Assembly: GCF_050436995.1 (NCBI RefSeq)
Contig: NC_134766.1
Span: forward strand, 4,774,001-4,838,000
Reading direction: 5' to 3'
Source: Anticarsia gemmatalis
Lineage: Eukaryota > Arthropoda > Insecta > Lepidoptera > Erebidae
DNA: 64,000 nucleotides
Shown here: piece by piece, positions 24,608-36,631 of the stretch
Numbering within the stretch: the first letter of the stretch is position 1
Layout of the letters: every line of letters starts with the position of its first letter
Made by a program: the position numbers and the translations under genes
The notes under the pieces: generated by a model
The model's database searches: none
Told to the model about the DNA's origin: nothing
The model's input: the letters and a program-made list of their open reading frames with translations, nothing else

Positions 24608-25254
24608 TCCAGATTGTCACTTATCATAGATAACGCAGTAAGCAACAAACACTTATGATATAATGACTATGTCAAACTTTCGATTGAAATGATGCTAATA
24701 ATATAAATAGATTAATATACCTTTTGTTCTACCACAAATGTGCGAAGTAGCGTGGCAAGGAAAATTTTGGTCAATGGGATGACTTCATTCTGTCAGAATC
24801 TGTAAACTCAGCTAATCCTATTGGTAGATATTTAATTTGCACGCCATAGCACTCATAATATATTTTAGAAAAACAGCCTTAGCCTCAGAGAACCACTTTT
24901 AAGACACCTGAATAAGGGTCAGATAACCTACCCATTAAATAAACTGACTGCAAGAACATGAATACAAACATCAAAATTCTATCTGATAAGCTATCTTATA
25001 GTTATCCAGAGGTGGTGAAAAGGTCTATATGTATGTTTTCACCAAAACGTTATTGTAGGTAATCGGTAGTCGGTCGAGATGCGTCGATAACAATTGATAG
25101 TATAGTGTTAAGATAGTGTTGTTCTACAAACGGCTCGGATACAACGGACATAGATTATTTTACCTTTCAAATGTACCTTTAGTTTTATGAATATAATTTA
25201 TTACTTGCTATTTGGAGTTTTGTTTAGTTTGGAAGTTGCAGTTTAACATATACA

Positions 25255-25337
25255 TACAGACACACACGTACATACATACTGACAAACATATACACATTAA
25301 CACACACATATGCACACACACTCTTACAAACACGCAC

Positions 25338-25379
<42 letters not shown>

Positions 25380-25393
25380 ACACACACACACAC

Positions 25394-25439
<46 letters not shown>

Positions 25440-25680
25440 ACACATCCTGTCACACATAAAAACACTAGCATACACACACACACACATATACACACACATA
25501 CACTCACACACGCACACAGTGACACACCCACACCCACACCATACATAGGTACACACACACCCACACCCACACCCACACCCAAACCCAAACCCAAACCCAC
25601 ACCCACACCCACACTGCACACACACCCACATCACACAGACACACACGTACACTTGCTCAAATGCACGCGTGGTACACACA
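25255..25680. repeat. Compound (CA)n microsatellite/minisatellite
   Basis: About 425 bp of almost uninterrupted CA with TACA, GCACA and CCCACA variants. Near 25.56-25.62 kb it becomes a hexamer-like (CCCACA/CCCAAA)n. The long open frames across it are low-complexity artefacts of the repeat. The purine/pyrimidine alternation favours Z-DNA. Confidence 0.97.
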
Positions 25681-26125
25681 ACAATACAAAAGGTAAATTT
25701 TGAAAATCACACAATCGGAAATTAATTATTAAATTCCAATTTGCGTAATAGTTTTCTTATCATATCAGATGATTTAATTAAATCTAAACAAAGCGATGTT
25801 AACATTACAATCTTAGAACGATCCAATCAGATTTAAATTTGATTGATTTACATTTGATCGCAAATTTAGATATCCTAATAATCTGACATTGATTAAAATC
25901 TAATCTTAAAACTTATGTTCTTTAAATATTTTGTTTGGTTTAATGTAAAATATCGACAAAATCACTGATCGGGTCTTCCATTTGTGTCCGAGCGTGGACT
26001 TAGGCCTTCGTAAACAAGTCTACGTGAGTCTTCGATACTCAATTGCTTAAGTCTTCAAGTGACTACCGCCATTCAAAGCCAGTCGCCTGTTGGTGACGCG
26101 ACTCGTGTAGTTGCTTAAAGACTAA

Positions 26126-26272
26126 CCCTCTTATTCATAAACACACTATAAACCTATTTTAGTTAAAAAGTTACTATAATATGTTTTCTCTTTTTCATTT
26201 CGCCAAGGAGTGAAAGAAACAAAATACTTTATAAGCCTTTCATAACTTCATATATTTTTATGAATAAGAGGG
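26126..26272. mobile_element. MITE family T (CCCTCTTATTCATAAA ends), copy 1, TSD TAA
   Basis: Ends CCCTCTTATTCATAAA and TTTATGAATAAGAGGG are inverted, and TAA flanks both sides. The interior is shared with the copies at 49.7 and 56.4 kb. This copy lies in the opposite orientation to those two. Confidence 0.88.
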
Positions 26273-27794
26273 TAAAAATCTCTGAGTATTGGTAATTTGC
26301 GTAGCCTTGTACAAAGGTCCTTATTAATAAAAGTAACTTTGAAATGTATGTATAATCTATTTTCCGTTACATTCGATAAAATGATATTAAAAACACAATT
26401 ATATTTTGTCAATAAATATGAAAAGATAAAAAAGTACGTGACTGATTAACAACAGAGCGGGAAAAGGTGACATTTTGTAATTTTGCGCGCGCTTTTTGCA
26501 ATGAGCGCGGGAAAGTATGACATCTAGAGCAATGAGAACGAAAATAACTTGCCTTTTTATAGAAATGTTTGTATAGAATACGGGTTAATAATAATGTTGA
26601 TGGTTATAGGATTAATAATAAAATACTTTAGCCTGAATAGCTAGATATGTTTAAAATGCCAGTAAAAAAAATACGAATAGCTGTCAATTGTGTCAAACAA
26701 AATACTGTTTTACGTTCTCTGCCAATTATTTTGAGTTATTAAGTATTTTATTATCACAGTAGACTTGCATTTTGAAATCAACATTATTTATAAACGTAAT
26801 CCTACTATAATCCCGTGCCGTGAGTGGTCTGATTGAATTATTTGATAAGTTTTTGTATCAGATAAAGCAACGGCTTAAGTTGGAAACAATTATGAAGTTT
26901 AGCCACAAAATATCCTTACATTTTCCTTAGGCTAAAGTAATCCACTTCTATGAAATCTATATTAGTGTTGCCTCTTATTTTACCAGCCAGAATTAAAAGC
27001 CTGTTATCTAATACCTTATTATTGACAAAATATTATTTTTTCTAGCGTAATTAGGTGAAATTGTAGAAACTATATATATATATATTAATTATTGTATATT
27101 ATATATTTTTAAATGCTTTCACGCCCGGTGCGTTGTTGAAGATGTTTTAAAATATTTTTATACTTGTCTGTGATGTATCTATGCCGATTCTCTTTTATTA
27201 TAACACAGTACAACGTAACAGTGAATGTTAAATAAAATTGCATTTAAAAAGCTTTATTTTTAATTTATCAGATATTTAAAAACAAAATTGTAATAGTCTC
27301 TGGTTTATTGATATTCTATATTTGATTTTTGGCGGTTAAATTGAAATTGATACGTACCATAATGTTTCGTAATTCGTTTAAAACTCTATTTAGTTTTTAT
27401 TTTAGTTGATAAGTTACTCATTCATGTTGCATCCTGTAAACTGTTCTTGGAAGAATAATTTGTAATGTTTTTATTAAATAAATATGGTGTAAAGCCGGGT
27501 TAAGCTTCACATAGACTTCGACACGGCACTAGAACAGGCAACGCTTGTGAACGTCGAACAAAAGCGATGATCTTTTGAATAAATAATGATAACCATTCTG
27601 GGATATATTGTTATAAATATAGTTATATTAAAATTGGCAATTATAATGTACCTACAGAGGAAGCTTGGGAGCAAACACACAGACATTTTTCAGTACTTAT
27701 GAGCTTGTTTAGCGAGCGTATACCATTATATACTCACTATATCCTTCTGGTTAAAGGTGTTTTAGCTAAGCATCTCAGTGCTTTGAAGGACACA

Positions 27795-27911
27795 TTAAAG
27801 TCCATCTCAGAAATAACAGTAGTTATGTAAGTCACCTAAAAGATCTTCGGGTGGCTTGAATTACTTTGACACTAGGTTGACCACTAACCATACGATGAAT
27901 AAGAAAAATAT
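27795..27911 (+). mobile_element. 3' fragment of the 5S-like SINE
   Basis: It shares 'CTTCGGGTGGCTTGAA', 'TTTGACACTAGGTTGACCAC' and 'AACCATACGAT' with the SINE at 44.2-44.5 kb, but has no 5S-like head. It is a 5'-truncated copy. Confidence 0.7.
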
Positions 27912-29139
27912 AACCACAGATACTAAATAATTTATGGAAACAAGCTCATGTGCACTGAAAATACATACTGTCTTACTAATAATCGTTGTGTAAGCTCTGA
28001 ATTAGTTAGTATTTTGTCACTTTCGATCGATTTTATAACTGTATATGAGTGAATAAGACAAAACACTGTATAACTAATCACAGCTGACCACTACGTTTAT
28101 TAGTAAAACGGTTATCGTGTAAAGTTCTCAAGCGTTTGTTCATAAAGATGAAAATTAATATTTTTATATAAATTGTTACACATACTTAATTCACGTATGT
28201 TAAAACTTAAAATTAAAAGTGCTTGTAAGTTAGTTATAACGAATTTAGTATGTTAGAACATTTGATACGGCTGTTGTTGTGCATATGTAAACTACTCGGC
28301 GGATAATATGTATTGTGTATTAATGCTTTACAAATAAACGTAATTTTTAGTACTGTCATTTAACTTTGTCGCTCTGAATTTAGCTACAAGCCGAGGCGTT
28401 GAATGTGAAACATAAACTACAGGAAAAAATATTTCAAATTAGGTATGTGTTTCGCGGAAGGCAAAAGATTTAAAATGTTTTCGCATCCGCACTGTTCATC
28501 CAACGTCCTTTGTATTTATGTTTCGCCTTCTTTGCAGCGGATTGTTGCTAAATTCAGACATATACATCTAAATGACACGTATTATAATCTCGGATAGATG
28601 AGTGTTTTGTCTTTTTCACTCTCCAACTGTTTCAAAGATGATCGAAAGGGACAAAACATAGATTAACTTATCCGTGATTTTACGTTTATTAGTAAGGCAT
28701 ATTGTATATAAAAATTATTATGTATTTTTTTACTTTTCCAAGCCGAGTATAAGCTTCGCGCTATGTTTATAAATGTGTCAACGCTAGTACGAATAGATGT
28801 TGTCTTGTGTTGAATATAAATTATTTTATAAGTACAAAGAAGTAAAACAATATAGGTGTCGCTTCTAATGTGTTATTAAAGTATTATTTTGTAAAATGAA
28901 TAAAATGTAAATAATGTATTTGTTTCTTTGTTTTATAATCACCCTTATTTCCTAAAACTCACCTACGGACGTAGACCTACATTAATAATTATAAAGTTAC
29001 AGAAATTTATTGCAGTAGCGACGTTACCTCTTATTCTAAACCTACGTCTAAGCCAGTAACTTAATCTCCCAACAAGGGTAGCTGTTGCAATTCCCTTGAC
29101 AAGAAAATAAAACAAAACCCTGCTTAAGTGCTCATAGTT

Positions 29140-29200
29140 GTGTAGTCCACTGCGAAGTATCGGGTTCGATTCCCGGCAGTGGGATTCCAAATCTATTGAA
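29140..29200 (+). mobile_element. tRNA-type SINE fragment (B box only)
   Basis: The B box GGGTTCGATTCCCGG lies in a GC-richer patch. No A box lies at the right distance and no cloverleaf can be drawn, so this is not a tRNA gene. Confidence 0.4.
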
Positions 29201-31937
29201 ATATCACCAACTACAGATAAGTCGCTTGGTAATACTTCGCTTCGCTTCCATTATAAGATACGTAACAGGTACTTACCAATATTGATGATTTCATAGACGA
29301 TAATCAGAGCGAGATGGTTTCATGTGCCATCGGAGGCACAGAGGTCTATAACCAGAACTCCATAACTAGGGTAGGTAATCACTGAGAATTTACATTTACA
29401 GAAAAAAAGAACAAAATAGTTTAGACCTGACCCGAGATTCGAACTCAATACTTCTGTCGCATACAATATTGAGTGAATCACACAGGCAGTTATCTAAAAA
29501 TAAAATAGGCAAGTGTAGTAGTATTTTTCATGCTAATCAATTAATATCTTCACTCATAACAAGCGTGATTTCATAAAAGGATGAAAGCGGCAAACAGTTA
29601 CCGCAATGCCTATTTTTTCTATCTTATTACAGAGATAAAGGAAAGAAACTCTAGCGCCATCTAGCGAGTCAAATGTAAACTTTTTAAAGTGTCCGAAAAG
29701 AACGATTTTTCACAAATGTCAGTCCTTTTCTTAGACGAGAATCAAACTTAGTGCACTGTAATTTAGCGCCAAATCGCTTGCTAAGAATTCCGTCACTAAT
29801 TGACCAGCACTTATAGATACAGCTCTGTAAAACTAAACACGTTACCACACCTGCACTATCAAAACGTGCAATCAATTTCTCAACAGATAAAATATCATGA
29901 CATTGCATCAAATTAACTATTAAACGATGATTAAGCAGGAAATAAAACACGAAATAAAAATATCTATTTATTGATAAAAATTGCGCATTCAAATCTTGTA
30001 CATACATCGATAATCACATAAGTAAACTTGTATCAACTCCGCCATTTTGATCTTAAGCTGTGTCAGAACATGATTTATCGATTTTTAAACGTTTTTTCGT
30101 TTATCTCAAATAATTATCTTTACCTTAGTCATGTACATATTAAAATTATCTTTATAAATAAAATACTTAAGTCATAATATAATTATACAGGCTGTTTCTT
30201 AGCTTAGTTATAATCTAATCTGTTTATTGCACTCTGCTTACGCTATCTTAGCTCTTAAAATAGAAAGTTTATTGGTGGAAATATAATGCAACACTTAACT
30301 TATTTTGTAAAATTACAATTTTATTGACTATATCTTACTCAGTCTTTTTTATATAACTACTTAACTATGAACAGCTCACACATTTTGACATGGAGATGCT
30401 AGGCTGTATTAAAACATGAGACACTAGTATACCTATATTTTGAACAAGATTACAGATCAATTACGAGCTTCAATTCAATATTTATAAATTTAAAAAAAAT
30501 CCAATACTTTAAAACCTTTATACTTACGTTCAATGTAACTTTCATCTTCTTATGTTCTGAAAACTTGTTTGTACTTTTGCAATTGTAAGTTACACGAGTA
30601 ATTAAAAACGAATCTATCTATACATAGAATTTAAAGCTACTGATTGTCTTAAAAAAGCCCCGCAATAAACGTACGGATGAAATCTATCAAGCGAAATGAT
30701 CATAAAATGAATAAACTTTATCTCAGAGGCAGATTATACGCGCGCATGTGCACGTACACACGTACACACCTATGCCGATACAAGCGTCACTATCCAATAT
30801 TACGTATGCTCAAAACTTATCATTGATAATATCGGTAGCGTGCTTTTACAATCTCACGAGGTGACGCGTGTTTATCATATCGCAGTTTAAAAGCACGTGC
30901 CAAATTACTCTATGTGCATGAAGACGCCGTTCGATAATTCGCAGTCCTCTCTTTAATTTCTTATTTTTATTATCGTAGCACAAGTTACTAGTACTTATGG
31001 CAATTTGACTAAAGAAAATGTTAAGACTTGACAAATCTTAAAGTAGTTACGTTGTTCCGTGTCCGCGCGTTGCGTGTACCCTTGCGTTTACATTTTTAAA
31101 CGTTTATAGTATTAAAAATACTTATACGTATGTACTTAAAGTATAAACCCTGAATACATATTAAATACAATATAACAATAAATACTTTTATTAATATTTA
31201 TAATATACAAACATAACTCATAAAATAAAATATAAAAAATCTCACCAAAAATGATCTCGTTTATCCAGTCTTCAAATTCTTAAAACTAAAATTACAACAC
31301 ACTATGTATATCCAAAACAAGGCATAACTTTAAGAATAAGAAGTATTCAATGCAACAGCTATTAAGGAAATAAATATAAACATTCATTTTATATACATAA
31401 TGTATGTATAAAATTAGTAATGTACAAATGTACAGTGTCTAATAGATAATATATATCACGTTAAAAGATTTAAATAGAAGGAACTGATACTGTTGTGCAT
31501 CATCACATCCGGTGATAGGTTACAAAGACTTGCGAATAATGTCGCAATTTATTAATTACTTTTTCAATCTCACAAAGTCATCATTAGTTTGAAGACGGAA
31601 CAAACACTTAATACTAGTAGGTACTGTAGCTACTTATAACAAGCTTACCATATCGACAAATTGCTTTTAACAACAAAATGTCTCTAAAGAAATGAATAAA
31701 AATAGTTCGCACATTTTCTGTCTTAGTTGACAAAACAATATTGGCGATTAGTATTATTATTATTGCAGTAAAATATTAACCATATAAAAAACTGCGCCTT
31801 TTATAGCCCTAATCTAAGAACCTTTTAAGTCTCAAAAATATCAAAATATCAAATAAATAATGTATAGTACTCGAAAAAGTACTTATTTTGAGATTTAAAA
31901 GTGAGTAAATGAGAGATGTATAATTGTATAGTGATTA

Positions 31938-32080
31938 TTAAGTAAGATAGACAGATATATAGTCGTCGCATGCGTCAAGCACGGCCTGCGCCACTTGCTC
32001 GTCGCGCGGCATGTTGTTAGCATGCGACGGTAGGAACAAACACATGCGGGATGACTCGCCCCATGAGTGGTTCAGCGTCC
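31938..32080 (-). CDS. PHD-PWWP protein, exon 7 (end of PWWP, stop)
   Basis: Enters after TTTCCAG, completing the Gly codon, and ends at TAA. It encodes residues 381-427. LNHSWGESSRMCLFLP aligns by eye with the NSD PWWP segment 'YLWTHQARVFPY', and EQVAQAVLDACDDYI fits the helix that closes a PWWP fold. The stop is four residues after that helix. NSD family proteins would continue for hundreds of residues to AWS-SET, so this protein ends where theirs turn catalytic. Confidence 0.85.
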
Positions 32081-32151
32081 CTGGAAATATACGAAAATTT
32101 TGTTCAAAATAACAGAAAGCATGATTTATTTAACACATGTACTTATAAGAT

Positions 32152-32340
32152 AGACTGCCTCCGTGGCGCAGTTGTTAAGGTCACTACGCCGCTAACATTG
32201 CGTCGTCGGTATTGGTCATCGGTCGTGGATTCGATTCCCACATAGGACAATTGTGCGATCGACAAATAATTATTTCGGGTCTGGTTGTTCTTTATGTCCG
32301 TTGCTTGTATGTTTGTAAAAGTCCCCGCGACACAGATGGT
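32152..32340 (+). mobile_element. tRNA-derived SINE, full head, in the PHD-PWWP gene intron
   Basis: A box GTGGCGCAGTTGTTAAGG and B box GTGGATTCGATTCCCAC have tRNA-like spacing. The body ends GTAAAAGTCCCCGCGACACA. It is inserted antisense to the host gene, in intron 6. Confidence 0.82.
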
Positions 32341-32575
32341 ACTTGCGAGTAACTTCAAAATTGCTTTTCATCCCCTCAATACCGTTTGAGAAAACTTTCA
32401 TCTGTGAGAAGCTGGTGCACTAATAATATTATTAAACTTTTATCGAGGTAACTTCTGCAAAGCTTATAATTTTGATTGATACATACATTTTTGTTCAGTG
32501 CGGGAATAGAACCCACGGCCTCTTACAGTGGTGTCTCATAAAATCCAAGCATCATAAATAAAGTGTATTACTGAC

Positions 32576-32709
32576 CATAATATCTGAGGGGCCAGTGATG
32601 TGGCGAGTGGTTCCTGGCCAGCAGACACGAGGGAGTGGAGCCCGGTGTCAGCACTCGCGCCGGCCACCACGGACACTGACCCAGCTTGTGCCATACCACG
32701 TCGTCGTAC
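32576..32709 (-). CDS. PHD-PWWP protein, exon 6 (PWWP core)
   Basis: Opens after CATTCAG and closes at ATG|GTCAGT. It encodes residues 336-380, beginning YDDVVWHKLGQCPWWPARV. The literal Pro-Trp-Trp-Pro motif falls at residues 349-352, preceded by the (D/E)-(V/I)-V-W-x-K signature of PWWP domains. PWWP domains bind H3K36-methylated nucleosomes and DNA. The exon is GC-rich compared with its introns. Confidence 0.92.
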
Positions 32710-32945
32710 CTGAATGTTAAATTGTATACCACAAGTCTTCTAATATCTTTAACTACATATAAAATACTACTTTATTCACACATTATATCAACGCCATCTA
32801 GAGGTATTAAGAGAAACCAAATATAACTTTATAATACCTTCTGTTAGTAACATTAAGTATCATTTATTTTACACTATTTAAATAAATCAAACTTTTCTAC
32901 TAAGATTGAATCTAAACGAGATTAAGCCAGTAATAAAATGTTAAA

Positions 32946-33059
32946 CCCCCGGTTTCTGAGCACATTTAACGGTAGTTTATCTATTCAATACCGTTTTTTA
33001 TGAGTTTTGACACTATTGAATAGATAAAGTACCACTAAATGTACCTCAGAAACCAGGGG
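32946..33059. mobile_element. Foldback MITE, family F, copy 3
   Basis: Hairpin with ends CCCCCGGTTTCTGAG and CTCAGAAACCAGGGG and the family core. It sits in intron 5 of the PHD-PWWP gene, 45 bases from the exon 5 donor. Confidence 0.87.
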
Positions 33060-33103
33060 TGAGTCAATTAAAGTAACATTGTGTATTGTGTATTGCTACT
33101 CAC

Positions 33104-33248
33104 CCAACTTTAGGTCCCCACATACAGCTAGGACATAGCTCTGTGTTTTCCTTCTCTTTTCTCACGGAACAGATGGTGCGAGTGCTTGATAATATCTTCT
33201 CTACTAAGGTGACAGGTTTCGACGGCTTCTTGGGAGGATTCTTACGAT
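33104..33248 (-). CDS. PHD-PWWP protein, exon 5 (linker and last zinc ligands)
   Basis: Opens after TTTCCAG and closes at TTGG|GTGAGT. It encodes residues 288-335, starting HRKNPPKKPSKPV (basic, Pro-rich) and ending CPSCMWGPKV. Its C-x2-C (326-329) is a plausible final zinc-ligand pair for the PHD finger begun in exon 4. That implies an insertion of about 45 residues compared with NSD PHD fingers. Confidence 0.85.
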
Positions 33249-33334
33249 CTGGAAACAGTATTAAAAATTCCTTTAAAATTATTAAAGATAAAAATAAGGA
33301 TGTAGATAATTAGGCCAGTAATTATTTTTTAAAT

Positions 33335-33432
33335 TACTTTTTTAACCCAACACACACTTAGCTAGTGTGGTGGACGCAACACCTAACCCCTCCCTCATTT
33401 AGGGAGTACTCTTGCCCAGCAGTGGTACTTAT
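33335..33432 (+). mobile_element. SINE 3'-tail fragment
   Basis: The tail contains 'CTAGTGTGGTGGACGCAA' and 'CTTGCCCAGCAGTGGTAC', the 3' end of the SINE family found complete at 42.2 and 51.2-51.5 kb. It is in intron 4, antisense to the gene. Confidence 0.7.
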
Positions 33433-33742
33433 GTGTAAAATTTATTTTACTAATTAATCGAAAATTCAAGTTCTGTTTTAATTTATTTAATTTCAAAAAT
33501 TTATTAACAAGTCTGGTTTAAATAAATAATGTACTGAGTTGGACAAAATTGGCGTAATGGTATAGTCATAACACCACTGCCATTGCGATAGCTAATGTGT
33601 GTTTAGATTTGAACCCAAAACTGTTTAAGTTGAAGAAGAGCTGTGTCAACCACTGCGTACGGCGACACACCATAAGGCGTAGTTACCACCTTCTATTCTA
33701 TTTTATAGAGCTCTAAAAAGACTTACTATGTATAATACTCAC

Positions 33743-33890
33743 GTAATATAGACACAAGCCACTCCCTCCTGCAAGGCATGTGGAAGGAGGAGGGGCAGTT
33801 GGGACACTCCCGCAGCTTGTCTCCCTTGCCGCAGACCAGGCACCACGGCGCGTGGATCGTCACCGCTGCCTTCACGGGAGATAACGAGTT
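33743..33890 (-). CDS. PHD-PWWP protein, exon 4 (PHD-type zinc finger)
   Basis: Opens after TATTCCAG and closes at TTAC|GTGAGT. It encodes residues 239-287. Visible zinc ligands are C255-x2-C258, C267-x2-C270, and H275-x2-C278 within WCLVCGKGDKLRECPNCP and SSFHMPCR. The pattern Cys-x2-Cys-x8-Cys-x2-Cys-x4-His-x2-Cys, with the FH pair before the last Cys, is that of PHD fingers and closely resembles NSD1-3 ('CESCPAAFHREC'). Confidence 0.9.
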
Positions 33891-33939
33891 CTGGAATACA
33901 ATGCATACAATAATGAATAATTTATAAGTTTTAAATTAT

Positions 33940-33999
33940 CGCGGCTTGTATGCACAATAAAAATATGTCGTTATTTTAGTATTGTGCATATAAGCCGCG
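33940..33999. repeat. Hairpin with about 20-bp arms in intron 3
   Basis: CGCGGCTTGTATGCACAATA and TATTGTGCATATAAGCCGCG are inverted with two mismatches and a loop of about 20 nt. It lies just upstream (transcript sense) of exon 4. Probably a small foldback element. Confidence 0.7.
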
Positions 34000-34982
34000 G
34001 GTCTGGCGAAAAATGTTAAAAGGTTAAACAACACATTATTTATTAGACAACAAGTTACCTACATACATTGATCATTGTGACAGGCAGGTAGACAATCTTT
34101 AATTATTATTAAATAAATCATTTTTGTACCTATATATTTTTATTTTTTTTCTGAAATGGGTGGTCTGCTATATAAAATCATGTTGCCATTATATTATGTT
34201 CAGCCAAATAGTAAATAAACAGAACATAGTCCAATGTTGTTCCCTGGTTTTAATACTCATCTTATCTACTACCAGCTTACAGGAATTAGCTTAATTAAAC
34301 AGGTTTAATTCCTTTAAAAAATAAACCTTGTATGTACCTATCCTTTTTTGTTTCTAGATTCTAAAAGAAAGCTACAATTACTTACTTATCTTAGATGTGA
34401 ATTCAGGAAATGTAATTCTAAGTTGCAAGTGTTCAAGTTAATTGATAAATAAATCATTTTAAGTAGTAAACATGTTTACAACTTGTGAACTATGGCTTGT
34501 GTAAGTCATAAAATGTGGAATTTGTTTTATTTCTTTTTACGTAACACACATTAGTAATGAATAAGGCGCAATAGTTTACTTATTTATAAAACATAGATCT
34601 ATAAAAACATTAAAGTTACTACTCCTTGCTATTTCATATTGGGATTCTTATGCTCCTTTTGGACTTAAAATACTTATATATGTACTTATAAAACAAAATG
34701 CCTACAAGAACTATGCTAACATAAAAAAAAATCTTTAAGGTACCTAACAGTTAGTGAGCAATTACATAAAACTAAAATTACAAATGGTAAATGCTGTCTA
34801 AAACTATCTATCTACGCATTTGAAGTATGTCAATGTGGCTTATAATAAAAATACAATAGTTTGGAAGAATATTAGTTTCTCAATTTTACTGAAATTTGGT
34901 ACACAATACTTTTGACTCTCAGAAAACTTTTTATGTAGATGAAGTTGCATACAGAATCAAGTATATTAATAAAAATACTTAC

Positions 34983-35378
34983 TGAACTATCAGATCCATC
35001 TTTACTATCATTATAATTATAGCTACTAGTCTGCTTCCTCACAAAGTTATATCTCCAGCACTGATGCAAGTAATTCTCAATCTCTTTCTCCGACACAACA
35101 CTTTTTATCACCATCTCGAACTTGTCTTCTGTACTCGCATCAACGTTGTACAAATAATCCAACGTATCCCTATTAGTTATAACATCTGCTTGTAGGTATG
35201 TAAAGTATTGGTCAAACAGCATGTCTTTTCCTCTGCGAATGAATTCTTTGAAAGCATTCTCGTATCGGCCTTGTTTCAGTGGAGTGTGACGAATGTCGTA
35301 GGTTGTGTTCAAGTCTGGTTCCTTCAGTTTTGATATTTTTACATTTAGTGGTACTATTAGGTCTTCTTTGATTTTCCT
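34983..35378 (-). CDS. PHD-PWWP protein, exon 3 (unrecognised helical region)
   Basis: Opens after TTTCTTTCAG and closes at TCA|GTAAGT: 132 whole codons, phase 0. It encodes residues 107-238. A short basic start (RKIKED) is followed by a charged, probably helical region (YENAFKEFIRRGKDMLFDQY, KFEMVIKSVVSEKEIENYL) and a Ser/Asp-rich tail. I recognise no named domain. The internal ATG could be mistaken for a start, but the frame is open through the acceptor and the splice joins exons 2 and 4 cleanly. Confidence 0.85.
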
Positions 35379-35760
35379 CTGAAAGAAAACTTGTTGGTAA
35401 ATTGATAGAAATTAAGAAAGATTATTTTTGTGTTAGCATGTTTAATATTTTTTTTAACATGAATTGGCCCTATAGGTACAAAAGTACATGCCTATGTAAA
35501 CTTTACAGAAAGGCATTCAAAATGCCTAAATCTCTGCAAAAAACATCCTAGAATAAAACTAAAATCATAAAAGCCTGTTATTATTTTCTGAGCAATAATT
35601 GAATTCAAGTTGTGAGAAAGACATTTAACGAAATATATATATTCATTATATTTTTTTTCTTATACCAAGATCATGAGTTGATAGAAAAAAGAATAATATA
35701 GATTCTATTACAGTTAAGAATACCACAACAATTTACAAAAAATGACTATAAATATTTCAC

Positions 35761-35957
35761 CTTTCTAGGTACAGCAGGAGTTTTAGGTGGAGACACCTTT
35801 GGAGCCTTGCTAGCTGGTCCATAGAATGGCCTGGACCTCTCAGCCAGGTGCATGCTGGTGTACGGCAACCAGAACCTGTTCTTAGTCTTACATGTCTCCA
35901 CATAGTAGCACAACTCTTTTGTAACAGTGATTGAACCATCTTCATTGCCTGATATAC
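35761..35957 (-). CDS. PHD-PWWP protein, exon 2
   Basis: Opens after AGTTCTAG and closes at AAG|GTGAAA. It encodes residues 41-106. It contains the beta-strand-like ELCYYVETCKTKNRFWLPYTS, then HLAERSRPFYGP and a Lys/Pro-rich linker (KAPKVSPPKTPAVPRK). With exon 1 it may form a divergent PWWP- or Tudor-like barrel (aromatic FW...Y residues), but this is a guess from the pattern. Confidence 0.83.
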
Positions 35958-36510
35958 CTAGAACTAAGAGTAATTATGAAGATTAGCTATTTGCAAACAG
36001 TGTGGTGTAATTATGTAAAGAAACTAGGTTCTTGATGATATAAAGGGTTACATCAGTTAGTGACTTATATTGCTCAAACGAAAATTAAATAGGTATCTTA
36101 GGAGTTTAGGGTATATGTGCCACCAAACAACTTAAAATAATTTCTCTACATTGAATGGTCGATTAGTTTCTGCTTGGAGAACTGCAGGGCTCGACAGCCG
36201 GAACTACTGCGCTTCAAAGGCCACTTGCTTTCATAAACATCTACTCGTCTTAAAGTTAAGAAACCTATAACAACTAGGATAATTGATAAATATAATTAAC
36301 TGTATTTAAATATCTATTAACATAAGAACGAGGTCTTACTACAATTCTATGATGCTGGTGATCAATGAAACTAAATATTTACGAAGGTGACAACTGTCAA
36401 TTTTAATATGGAGGGGAATCCCAGTAGACCAATATAAATATTATATTGCTTTAGTAGCTCTTATCAAATAGGAAAACAATAACAATAAGAAATTTAATAA
36501 GTTATGGTAC

Positions 36511-36631
36511 CTTTATCATCATAAAACAATCCTTTCTCATCTTTCACAACTTGGACATTTGAATAAACTTTTTTACAAATCCTGGCACGAGCCACGTCTC
36601 CTAACTTCCAATGATAAATTCCCGTAGTCAT
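36511..36631 (-). CDS. PHD-PWWP chromatin-reader-like protein, exon 1 with start
   Basis: Start of a seven-exon minus-strand gene. The exons sum to 1284 bases, 427 residues plus stop, and every splice phase agrees. The ATG (context ACACCATG) begins MTTGIYHWKLGDVARARICK; 'YHWKLGDVARARI' looks like the first strand of a PWWP/Tudor barrel. Whole protein: possible N-terminal barrel (about 1-80), Lys/Pro linker, unknown helical region (107-238), PHD finger (255 to about 329) and PWWP (about 337-420). PHD followed at once by PWWP is the arrangement of the NSD/Mes-4 H3K36 methyltransferases, but no SET domain exists. It is probably nuclear and chromatin-binding without catalytic activity; the function is inferred from domains only. 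The donor is AAAG|GTACC. The 5' end faces the acidic-protein gene, about 440 bp from that gene's TATA box. Confidence 0.85.

Larger units (their letters stand above)
22610..25250. other. Intergenic, AT-rich
   Basis: No coding exon is recognised. It contains the right arm of the inverted repeat (22678-22725), a GC-richer dispersed-repeat-like block near 23.44-23.59 kb, an inverted-repeat element near 23.8 kb and a short tandem repeat near 24.54 kb. Otherwise I see nothing. Confidence 0.5.
26273..31937. other. Intergenic, AT-rich, no supported genes
   Basis: Between the microsatellite region and the 3' end of the PHD-PWWP gene I find only repeat fragments (listed) and AT-rich sequence. Open frames here are short, and none has recognisable domains. 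The 3' UTR of the minus-strand gene extends into the right-hand part by an unknown distance. Confidence 0.5.

Noticed and set aside
25208..25703. Three long ORFs (113-163 codons) on both strands
   Set aside because: They are readings of the CA-rich microsatellite (Cys/Val or His/Thr alternation), with no signal of selection.
32158..32250. tRNA gene or 64-codon ORF
   Set aside because: It is the head of a SINE; the same body recurs elsewhere in the window.
35757..35945. 62-codon minus-strand ORF starting with ATG
   Set aside because: Overlaps exon 2 of the PHD-PWWP gene in another frame; the splice-consistent frame is the conserved-looking one.
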